In this document: piece by piece, positions 11,878-22,123 of the stretch | Layout of the letters: each line of letters opens with the position of its first letter | Position numbering within the stretch: position 1 is the first letter of the stretch | Source: Mikania micrantha | Taxonomy: Eukaryota; Streptophyta; Magnoliopsida; Asterales; Asteraceae | Reading direction: 5' to 3' | DNA: 64,000 nucleotides | Assembly: GCA_009363875.1 (NCBI GenBank) | Contig: CM018686.1 | Location: forward strand, 2,232,001-2,296,000 | Notes under the pieces: generated by a model | Database searches by the model: none | Seen by the model: the letters and a program-made list of their open reading frames with translations, nothing else | What the model was told of the DNA's origin: nothing | Translations under genes and position numbers: made by a program

Positions 11878-14718
11878 TGTCACACCCCTAAATTCCCACG
11901 TGCAGTGTCAGACCTCGCGGGTGTGACATGGCCAGGATCATAGCTCTTGGTCATATAGAACGACTCTATATGAGTTACACAAGCATATATTTTTGTAAAT
12001 CAGACAAGTTTCATAATTTAAGCAGCGGAAAGTTTAGCATTAAAGTAGCGAAGTAAAATAAAGAGTTTGCAGCGGAAATATAAATTGTAACAGTTACTAC
12101 ATGTCTAACATCTTTTTAAATAACATAAATCAAAACATAAGCCTAGGATAAGAGTCTATATGTATGCAAGACTCTTTAGTTCGCTTCCAAGTGTTCCTAG
12201 CTTGTGCTATCAGTTACCTGAGAATACATGCGAAAACGTGTCAACATAAAGTTGGTGAGTTCACAGTTTTAGATAGTAGTAAACAGTAAGACAGACATAT
12301 ACTGGATATGTTAAGTTGTTTGTTGGATCTACGATCCGGAGTGTGTCAGTTCATCTTACCGAAACTCGACTGTTTCCTTTGCCTCCCCAGCTCATCGCTG
12401 AACCCATCGTCAATATCGATATTACACTCGTCGTGACCTCCAGTCACAGTTGTTGTCGAGTAGGGCTAGTCAAACCCAGTAGTACTACGTAATAACGACT
12501 CGTTTGTTGCACAACTAACGGTAAGGATATGTGAGGACTTGTTGCGATAATAGTTACACTCAAAATAGTTTTACAACATACCAGTCATATATCTAAAACA
12601 GTTTCATAGTATTCTCACCCCGAGAGTTTCACAAAACAGTTAAAGAGTAAAAGTGGGGCTGTAAACTCACCTGAGTTTAGCAGTCGCATTCGTCTCGCGA
12701 ACGGTGTAGTGCGCCTTTAGCGGTTACCTATATCATATAGGTGTTCTAAGTTTGTGTTCACATTCGTGTGGGTCTCACAGTACTGTATTTGTGTCCAAAC
12801 AACTCCAAGTTGTTATGTGGGTCGCGTTGACCGTGTTTGACTTAACGACCTGTTGGTGACATGGTTAGATCAAGTAATCGATTAACGTGCGATTAGTGTC
12901 ATGTGATGTGTGTGAGCACCTAATTTGCAATCGTGGGATAACTTACTATATATAGTAAGTTTCCATTTTAGAAAAGTTTCCATATTAAGCAAGTCATACA
13001 AGTAATCACTTTTCGTTTGTTCTTAATATGCATAGTTAACCTATATGATCATGTTATCACATAGCACATAGTCATACTTAGTCAACTAATCACGTTTCTC
13101 ATTTAAAAGCTACTATTTATAGTAAGTCGCATAAATAAGCGTATTTTGTCAAGTCTATCAATCAAACTCATCATAACATCATTATCCTAGTCTCAAATAA
13201 CCGGTTAAGCCTGCTTGTTATAACCATCACATTGTTAATTACTGATTTCCTAAAACAAAGTTACTATTTATAGTAACTTATGTTAAATCCTTATTTTTAA
13301 TTATTCTATTACCTCAATAACACTTAATATCATCATATTAGTTCCAACTCATCATTCAAACCAAATAATTATGTCAAGTTCATCGCTCATTAAGCATTTG
13401 TAACTAAAAAGTTACTATTTATAGAAACAATGGTTCAAACCATTTTCTATGTTAACTTTAACTAGTCAAAACCCCAAAGTTCATCATTTTAACCATAAAT
13501 CAAGAGTCTAAACATGTGCATGTTGCTATTTCATCATTTATCAACACACTTGCAAGATTAAAGTTTCTAAATATGGTAACCTACCCAAATATTCACTTCT
13601 TGATAATAACCATCACAATAGATCTTGCAAAACATCACAAATATCATTCACAAGTATGTATTCATAACCAAAATCGTCTAAATCCACCTAGATCATGCAT
13701 GCATGTGACCAAAAGTACCCATTTCATCACAATAACCACAAATACTTCACATATCTCATTAGCATTATCATGAATCATTCCCACATCATCAAATCAATCA
13801 TATAATCATGAAATCATAGATTTAGTAAGGTGAAATTTCGTGCATGTGGTGTGTGGGTAGTTGCATGTGTATGGATTGCCTTGCATGTGGGTTTAGAAGT
13901 GATTTTAAGCTACAAGGATCATTAGAACTACCTTTGTGGCTTAAATCGACTGAGATGTACCGGGGTTATATCTTAACAACTCCAGAGATCTTATGGAAAT
14001 GGCTTCTTGGCTGGTTCAAGCTTTGTGATGGTCTTGGTGTGCTCCTTCTTTGCCCCAAGCTTTCAAATGTTCACTCTCAAGCTTCCAAAGACGCAACAGT
14101 GGCTTCCAAAGGTTCTAGTGGTGATTTGCAGGTGATAATGACGAGCAAGGAAGGTCTGGAGCTTGAGAAGTGGGTTATAGGGTGGTTAGAAATGATTGCA
14201 TCTTGTTTTTATAAATATTTTGCGTCTGACAGTCATCACGTACCGCCAAGGAGGTTCCCAAGAAGCTTGGAGTACCGTAATGAAATTCGGGATTCAAATT
14301 CCCTCGCCGATCCTTCGCGTACCGCTAAGATCCAATCAGGAGGCCTTAGCGCACTGCGATGGGTCCAAGAGGAGCCCAATAGGTCCAATCTTGTTGTTTC
14401 GAACCGTTTTTCGCGTATTTCTCGTTTACGATCATCGATTCTTGACATATTATCATTGTTTCACTTGTTTTAGGTTCCACAGAGCCTAAGTGTTGTCAAA
14501 TTAGATTGTGGTTCATTTATTTCACTAATGTTCGTTATTCAAGACATGTGCGAGCGTTTTACGATAATTCCTCGAATTATCGATCTGTTGTGTGTGTTTG
14601 GACTGTTGTGCCACGTGCCACACTAAATATCACTAATTCTAGTGTCACGTATGCAATAATAATACAAATTATTATTAAAATAATGTAAATGCTCACCTGG
14701 AAAATACGAGGTGTCACA
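11878..14718. mobile_element. Solo-LTR-like insertion, 2841 bp
   Basis: The insert begins TGTCACACCCC and ends GGTGTCACA, with TG...CA ends, and is flanked by an exact 5-bp duplication CATTG (11873-11877 and 14719-14723). Removing it with one CATTG rejoins the OTU pseudogene (CCACAACATTGGATGG). I see no internal coding region, primer site or second terminal repeat, so a solo LTR of a long-LTR family, probably Ty3/gypsy, is the simplest reading. It shares landmarks with the LTR at 43015: GTCAACA...TTGGTGAGTTCA near the start and AACTCACCTG in the middle. A 209-codon frame at 13844-14473 has no recognisable motif. Confidence 0.75.
12945..13430. repeat. Palindrome TTACTATTTATAGTAA every ~150 bp in the LTR
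   Basis: Near-palindromes of the form TTACTATTTATAGTAA occur near 12947, 13110, 13262 and 13412. The spacing is about 150-165 bp, and degenerate sequence between copies suggests an old tandem repeat within the LTR. Confidence 0.6.
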
Positions 14719-15070
14719 CATTGGATGGTTATGCCTGAGACCGGTATTTTGATAGCAAACAAGTTTGGTGTGATCCTTCATTACTTGAGTAATGAAGAGT
14801 AATGAAGGTTGTGTAACTTGTTTTCCTATGTGGAAAGGTCTGGAATATTTTCAACACCATAGGATGATATCAATTGCAAACGTGGGTCACCAGTATGTGA
14901 TGGCACAATTAGAAGGAGATTACCCTATGCCTTGCAGTTTAGCATATTGGATCCATCATAGAGCCCCGTCTTTAGTTGGATGGCAAGATATGTATTCGTA
15001 CCGTTTAGAATTATATAAACAACTCAACCCTTGTAAACATGATAAAACTTTTATACATATTGAGGATAAT

Positions 15071-17400
15071 TGTTAGTTTTAAATTATGTCATATTTTGTT
15101 TATGCTATCAATGTTATTAATATTAAAATATTATTTTGTTTTAATATCAATAGTATTTATATATAATTTACAATATTTTTTTTATGAATGTGTTATAGAT
15201 AAAATATACATTATTTTTAATTTTAAAAATACAAGAAATAAATATGTGTATTATGTTAATAAATTAAACATGATAATTAATAATGCACTTAATAAATGAC
15301 ACATGACAATTATTAGATATTTAGAAGTCATAAATGAGACATTAATGAGAATGGTGCATAGTAATATATAAATAGACACCGGTGGAATCAACCACCCTAA
15401 CCTAAATTCTCAGTCGTTCAAAATCAAGAAGATCAAATTTTGACCCTTCAAAATATGCAGTTTCCTCACTTAAACGGCGGTTTACGGCAGTTTACGTCGG
15501 TTTCCGGCGGTTTTTCGGTGACCTTATGGATCACTAACACCTGTCCCGACAGTTTTTGCTCATAACCTTTAAATCTCCTCTTCTGGCATGTCTGTGTCCA
15601 TCGCCAAGACGCAGGCACCACCACACCTGCTGTCTTCCGATGTATGCCTACCCACCTCCACCGGACTGCACCAACGCAAGACGTCGGCACCACCAGGCCC
15701 TGTATCTCTTCAGGTGCATCCCTACCCACCACCACGGGACCATACTACACCGCACCGCCACCAACACTCTCACACCGGCCTCCAACAGGGAAGATAATCA
15801 GGGCTGACCAAAGATGCTTTCACGACGGTTGGGGGAAGAAACAAGAAGATTTAGCCGGTTTCGGAACGTCGACGGTGGTCCGTTGGTGGTGAGCCCGGTC
15901 TAAAGAGAAAGAGAGAGGGCATGTATGTTTTTCATATATGTTCATCGGTTAGATGGTGGCTTCAACAAAAGTCACCATGGATAACTTAGTCAACATATGT
16001 GTTTCCTTCAATCCTCAAACGACAGTGTGCTCTTCATCATCTTCGATGGCTTCACCTGAAACCGTCTCGGAATCTAAGCCGACAATGGTAATGAGGCTTA
16101 AAATCTGTGCTACAGTTGTGAAATGCAAGTGGGTGTGATGGGATTTAAAGTGCAAGTGTGGGGAGACTTTCTGAAAAAGCCATTTGTAGACGATGAAAAG
16201 AGAAAATAGGGTTTACCAATTTGTATATTTCATAACTTATTTGTAGTGTGTAATAATAGTAATAGGTGATATTTTTTAATAGTTTAATTTGTAAATCCAA
16301 AAATTATAATTCAAAAGTGTTAAAAAGTAGAGGGTCTAACTTGCAAGTAAGGCCATAGGTAGATTATGATGAAAAGACAAAAGCTTGTTATTTACAGCTA
16401 TTATTGTGTACATATGTTGCAGCAATTGAAAATTGCAAGCAATGCATTTTTTGAAATTAACGCCACTAAGTGAATGGAAAGAAGTATCAAAATGATTTGG
16501 ATGCTTATGTGAATTATTGTGAAAGCCTGTAAAATGAAATTGAACAAAACCTAAAATTTAAAAAAATAAATTAATTAGTTAATAAAAATGATTAAAACAA
16601 AATACCAGTTTGATTTTTAAATCAAATCTTCATAATTCTCTAGATTATCATGAATATTCTGTAAATTTAATTAACATTATTTTAATAAACTTTATACTAG
16701 TTGTTTTTGAAGTAAATATAAAAGGATTATTTCAAATCATTTCTTTAAGTTGTTATAAAAAATTTTCTTAGATGTGGTTGCAATTTAGTTGATGCTTTTG
16801 CATCTTAATTACATGTGTTTTTGGTTTTCATTTAATACCTTTTAACTGAATTATTCTATTGTCTGTTATGTTACGTTATTTAAAAGTTGCTGGTTTTATT
16901 TACTTTATGGTTTTACTTGAATAAAGTTGAATTTATTCACTACCTTATGATTTGTATTTTAATTAATTAAAAAGATATTATTTTTTTTAGAACAAATTTT
17001 AGTAAATTAATGATATTATAACGAAACATCCGGCCACCGGACGGGTATAAAACTAGCTAATAAGGGTGGTGGTGCAAATAGCATAACGCAATATATTTTA
17101 ATTATATTATTAATTACATGGGGAATGAAACTAGATTTTTTTTATTAGAAAAATTTAGGCATTGTAAAAGAAAAATAATAAATGCAACTTTTGACTCCTA
17201 TTTGAATTATTGAGAAAGACACAAGTAAGTTGATTATTTGGTATAATTAACATCACCCTTTTGTTTGAACCTTTCCTTTGTTATTTTCAAGGATATGAGT
17301 TGTCTCAGCTACTCATACATATTAGAAATGTGCTTTGTTTATTTAGTTTACATTTTTTTCCATTATCATGGAAACTCACTTACATATTAAACCTCTATGT
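15071..17400. other. AT-rich spacer without supported genes
   Basis: Only motif-free frames occur. The pieces at 15556-15892 are Pro/His-rich and overlap in three frames, and 15953-16138 is short. A possible Helitron 3' terminus lies at about 17028-17056 (CCGGCCACCGG then AACTAG). Confidence 0.4.
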
Positions 17401-17402
17401 TG

Positions 17403-17510
17403 CCCCCAATACCCGACTAAGCAGGAGGAATGGGTAAAGAGCGGCTGTAAGCAACCGGGTCGGTGCCTTCAAGGAAAAACACCTAAGTGATAATTGAACT
17501 TGAAACTTAT
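17403..17510 (-). mobile_element. SINE fragment, minus strand
   Basis: On the minus strand GGCACCGACCCGGTTGCTTA, TTACCCATTCCTCCTGC and TTAGTCGGGTATTGGG match, in order, the plus-strand repeat at 56245-56377. A degenerate box-B-like GTTTCAAGTTC precedes them. This looks like a truncated copy of the same SINE family. Confidence 0.45.
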
Positions 17511-20319
17511 AGGTCAGTTTACTCTTTTTAGTGATACTAGATTGTGGTTTTAGTTGATGTTTTCTAACTGTGATTATATCTAACCTAGATACAAGGTCTT
17601 TGGTACTCTTTTATTATATTAAATCTGATTGAGTTTATTAAATTGCGTTTTTTTGTGTCTAGACGGAATTAAGTTGGAAAGATGACTTGATTTTGTATTC
17701 TTGTTTATCAAATTTCCTTGCTTTAGTGTTTTTTTTTTTACAATGAGAGTATATAGCTATCACATTACTTATAACTGAGGTAATGACAGGTTTTCTAACA
17801 AAAATAGCTTACTTGCTTAGATGTCTATTGTTTATCTTTTTTTCATTAGAATTGATTGGATTCTGTTTTAATATGCCCTTTTGATAACAATGGGTAATGA
17901 ATTTACTAGATGCATGGTTATTGCATTTTTTTTCCATATTGAACCTCATTTTTATCATAATTTGCCTATAATTTTAGACCACATTTGGGTACCATTATGA
18001 TGTTTTTTTCGGTTCCAATGAACCATTAAAGGCTGTTTTTGGTTTCAATCCAAAACGTTGTTGTATTCGTGGCCTGATGACTCACTAAAGTGACTTATTT
18101 AACCATGTTTTCTTATTCTAAACAGGGCTAATGGTTAATATATGGGATCCTATGGTTTAATTTCCCATTAGAATTGGTTTTGGCTTTGTGCTCTACTTGA
18201 TACATGAACCTTTGTTGTTGATTTTGTATTCCTGACCATGAAATGTTTTTTTTTCGTGTTTTTTAGTTACAAATATGGTTCTTATAAGTGATGACGTTAC
18301 ATACTAAAATGGCAAAACTGTAAATAAAGACAATTTATCCAAGCCTCACAGGGTGAAGGGAAAGACATTAAATACCAACAATGATGAAGATCTATGTATT
18401 AAATGAAGCATTAATTACTAAGATTTGTGAAAAGATGGTGGAGCCGGCGGCCCATTCAGCGGAAGTAGTAGCAGGTTCAGGTAAGGACCAGAATCTGTGA
18501 AAAACATAGAAGACCATACCAGTCTGCAAATGGGCAGAAGAATACGACAAGGAGGTTAGATTTTGCATAAGAGAGAGAAGGACGCAAAGCAACACACATT
18601 GAATGCTACCGAACTACAAGAGAGAGTAAAGACATGGATTCATTAAAGGCGAGTGTGTAAGGGGTTGAGAAGGACCTTATGGAGTCCTTGCTAGCAAGTT
18701 TCATTGAGCTAAACTTTGTAAGAGTGTAAGGTCTTTTGTACTCTCATTCCCACCTTGGTGGAATCCATTTATAATATTGGCATTGTGTGCAGATTGAATT
18801 TTTCAAAAAGCGAGGTCAACAAAAACCTTTATGCTTATAAAAGCTTCCTTGCCTGCGTTATCATTGTTTTTTTTTTTGTATGAAAACTTGATTGGATTCT
18901 ATATGTTCTTTATCACTTATATTGTTTGAAAGTTTATTAATGATTTCATTAAAAGGCTACTTTTGAATTAGTCAGAGTTGGAATTGTTTGTTTCACTAAA
19001 AAACACATCTGAATCAATCAACTAACCTTTTAATCATTAAGTTTTAAACAAAGTTTAAATGATTCAACGCTTAATGAACCAAACAACCTTTTACACAGAC
19101 ATGAGGTGACCCGTCTACTTATATGTCCAGCTTACTCCCTTTCGGTAATACAGGGTTGTGGTTTTACTTGATGCTTATAATTAAGACAAACATAAAACCT
19201 TTTGGTGAGAATGAGTTATTTGACTACATGATTACATGTCATTTCCTTCTTCATATTAAACTTGATTAGATTCCATTTTCACTGATCCTTTATTCCCAGC
19301 GCGAACTTAATCTTACAAAGTACTCATGTGCGTGTTACCTAGAGGTAACGACTCTTTTTAAGGCTTTTTAGGTTGAGGGTTCAAAATTATCATACTCTCA
19401 CCTTGAACTCTTATTAGATTGTATCACCATTTGCAGTAAACAATTTTGAAAAGTGTATATAACAAAGTGACATGCACATTACGGTATGTGATGCGATTAA
19501 GATGCATATAAAAAGTGATTTAGTGGAAAAACATATAACAAAACTCAAAAGAAGTATCATATTATACGTAGGATCGTCGTCTTTCAGAAAATAGAAATTG
19601 AACTTGTGACATCTCTATTAATGACTCCACTCATAAACCTCTCTACAATTAATGCAAGTTGTTTAATAGATTACGTATTAAATTCCTATTGCTTGACAAA
19701 AAATGGGAGTGCACAAAAGTTACATGTTGAATTTCAAATCACTAACCAAATGACTTACACCTAATAATGTTTCCTTGACTCTTTGAATGGAAAGTTTTAG
19801 GCTTGAGTTTAATAGGAGAAAAAAATGCTCTAAGAGATTTTCACAGTGTAGGTTTTATCTTGAATAATAATGTCCGTGTGTTCATTTGAATAGTGATACT
19901 TTGCATTACATATTAAAAATAGGCCCTAAATTAGTAAAACTATTTGTCTAGGGGAAAACTTATATATCAAAATAGGTGATCTGAAATTTAGCTATCAAAA
20001 TAAGTGTTCATTAAATTTTTACTTTTCTCCTTCATAATCTTATTGGATAGAAAACTTAAAATGTTAGGATACAATTTTAGTAAAAATTATTATTATTATT
20101 GGAATGTCATATTAAGAAGAATTTTTTAAAATGCTCTTTTGTTATTTACGAACGTTATTTTAAATATTTTTCTTATGATTGAAATGATTTTAGTCTTTCA
20201 CAAACACTTTTTAATTTCTTCAAAAAAATTAGAATTGTATTTATTTTAAATACATAAACACATGTAAGGATTCATTGATGTTTAATAACGGGACGCATTA
20301 TATGGATCAATTAACACCA
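17511..20319. other. AT-rich spacer without supported genes
   Basis: About 2.8 kb of AT-rich DNA. The section 18300-18800 is less AT-rich (CGGCGGCCCATTCAGCGG at about 18446) and may be an old retroelement piece, but no motif supports this. A MITE-like stretch (GTTTGTTTCACT ... AACCAAACAACC) lies near 18985-19090. Confidence 0.4.
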
Positions 20320-20325
20320 CCTAGC

Positions 20326-20712
20326 CTCATACGAGTCGTATGGCCTTATACGGGTCGTATGGGTGTCAGATTTTGTCAAATGGTTGAAAGTACATACGAA
20401 CCGTATTGACATATACGATCTGTATAGTTATAAACTCTTTTTTTATGAAAAAGAAAAGATTTTTTTTAAGAAATAGAAACAAGGAAAAAACAAATGGTCT
20501 AACTTGAGGACTATTCTTGCAGCTTTATATAACAGTAACATTAGTACTATCATGAGTGCATCACATGATCAAAGGAGTATGAAATCATATTTTAATAGGC
20601 TCATACGGGCCGTATGAGGGCGTGTAAGAACTGTGATTTGATGTGCCGGTTTTTATCGAAAATAAAATATTCATACGATCCGTATAGGCTCATACGAGTC
20701 GTATGGATGGTG
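20326..20712. repeat. Array of CATACG-N3-CGTATG palindromes
   Basis: At least seven imperfect palindromes of the type CATACGAGTCGTATG, CATACGGGCCGTATG and CATACGATCCGTAT fall in two groups, 20328-20430 and 20605-20705. The two groups look like the arms of a large inverted repeat. The arrangement resembles the subterminal motif arrays of MULEs, but I could not define ends or a target duplication. Confidence 0.6.
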
Positions 20713-21077
20713 TATTTTACTCCCCCATACTAGTTTTCTTTTAATATTATCGTAATCAATTTTCGAATCAAACTTCTCCGTATTTAATTCGGTTAGATTC
20801 TAGTTTTTTGGTTTGATTTTATTTATCATTTGGTTAGGTTAGATTTTGATTTATTAATATAAAACTGAAAACCAAATAAAATTTTTAATTCGGTATTTGC
20901 CTATTTGGTTCGATTAAAACATTTTGAAATCGTTTCAGTTTTTGGGTCCGTCAGATAAAAACATAATTTTTATTTTTGTGAATTGTATATATAGTAATTA
21001 TTAAATACAAAAAGAAGACAAAACTAAAGATCTAGAAGTAACTTATTTAAAATAATATTTTATATATATTATTTTTG

Positions 21078-21798
21078 GGAAAATTACTAAAATGACCATT
21101 TTGATCAAGATTTGCCCCAAAGTGTCCATTTGACTTTCTACTTTCAGAAATGTTCACACCTTAGCAGGCGTGGCGCCTGTTTATAAGCGGGTAGACGCCT
21201 GTTTAAAACCTAATGAAAAATGTCATCTGGCGTATACGGGTGTGGCCGCTCATTAACTCTGACGCACGCCCGTAATTTCAAAAATCTTGTCACGGGTGTT
21301 AGGCCCACCCTGACACACTTGTCACGGGCGGCCGCCCGTTAAGGAAAAAAATAATTAAACGGTCGTCATTGGAGGGAAAATTTTAGGAATAGGCAGGTGC
21401 CTGTTTGCTTTTCGAGGGTTTTTCAAACGGGCAGGCGCCTGTTTGATTTTCGAGGGTTTTTCAAACGGACGGACGCCTGTTCGTTTTTCGAGGGTTTTTT
21501 TTACTATAAGAATGACGATCGTTTAATTTTTTTCCTTACGGCCGCCCGTGACAAGTGTGTCAGAGTGGACCCGATGCTCGGGACAAGATTTTTGAAATTA
21601 CGGGCGTACGTCAGAGTTAACGGGCGCCACGCCCGTATAAGCCAGATGTCACTTTTTTATTGGATCTTAAACATACGCCCGCCCACTTATAAACAGACGC
21701 CGGCGTCTGCTAAGGTGTAAACATTTCTGAAAGGAGAAAGTTGAATAGACATTTTGAGTTAATTTTGAGTTAAAATGGTCATTTTAGTAATTTTTTCT
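21078..21798. mobile_element. GC-rich foldback element, about 720 bp
   Basis: The two halves are near-complementary over more than 300 bp. GGGAAAATTACTAAAATGACC on the left matches the complement of the right end near 21770-21797, and TTTCAGAAATGTTCACACC, GACGCACGCCCGTAATTTC and GACACACTTGTCACGGGCGG also match across the arms. Nested palindromes such as CGGGCGGCCGCCCG lie in the arms. The loop carries three copies of a unit with TTTTCGAGGGTTTTT plus CAAACGG. Long TIRs with no gene suit a MULE-like foldback MITE; the target duplication is not clear. The 107-codon frame at 21397 is an accident of this repeat. Confidence 0.7.
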
Positions 21799-22036
21799 AC
21801 CAAAGACGTATTGTCTCAATGATACCCCATGATTCTTCCAAATGGAAGGTCATGGGTTCAAATCCCTCCCGCAGCGAAAAAGGGGTCTGAGGGGGGTCAG
21901 GGGGTTTTCCCAAGTGGGGTTTCCTCCTGGGGTGGTTGTGTTGGCTCATGGGAGGTCCAGGTAACTAGACCTTGGTGACATGGCCTGGAAACAGTGGGTT
22001 CACACGATTGAGACATTCGTCGTTCAAAAAAAAAAA
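21799..22036 (+). mobile_element. tRNA-derived SINE next to the Rossmann gene
   Basis: The element has a box-B GGGTTCAAATCC (21854-21865), a G/C-rich body and a 3' A-run (about 22026-22036). It is flanked by an exact 13-bp duplication AGTAATTTTTTCT (21786-21798 and 22037-22049). It inserted into the right end of the foldback element and ends about 90 bp before the start codon of the plastid Rossmann gene, so it lies in that gene's promoter or 5' leader. Confidence 0.85.
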
Positions 22037-22123
22037 AGTAATTTTTTCTTTTATTTTATATCGCATTTGGTCAAAACTATAACCACCACCCAAAAGATCA
22101 CCAGCATCCTCCTTTCGTCGTCC

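Larger units (their letters stand above)
11201..15070 (+). pseudogene. MULE transposase-OTU gene, split by an LTR
   Basis: The left part (11201-11560) reads as a MULE/FAR1 DNA-binding region: FKCREDLVSWVQ, then LSCERGG, KKINCPLEL, and GVWVLMVV followed by DEHNHPP. Two stops interrupt it. The catalytic transposase core is missing. It passes to an OTU-type cysteine protease domain with MGDGNCGFRAIAACLGYG (about 11679-11732), where the Asp and Cys of the OTU active site are visible. After the LTR insertion at 11878-14718 the protein resumes with PETGILIANKFGVILHYLS and later QLEGDYPMP near HHRAPSLVGWQD. Breaks are stops, a frameshift caused by a duplicated 10-bp AGTAATGAAG near 14785-14805, and the LTR. 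MULEs with OTU domains are known in plants. This copy is dead, and I did not find its terminal repeats. Confidence 0.7.

Noticed and set aside
13844..14473. 209-codon plus-strand frame
   Set aside because: It lies wholly in the solo LTR and has no recognisable motif; nothing supports translation.
15466..15892. Pro/His-rich protein in three overlapping frames
   Set aside because: Frames overlap, lack start context and motifs; composition alone explains them.
21980..22123. N-terminal extension of the Rossmann protein starting at ATG 21980
   Set aside because: It lies in the SINE and its poly-A/target duplication; the ATG at 22124 in CCATGGCT begins a good transit peptide.
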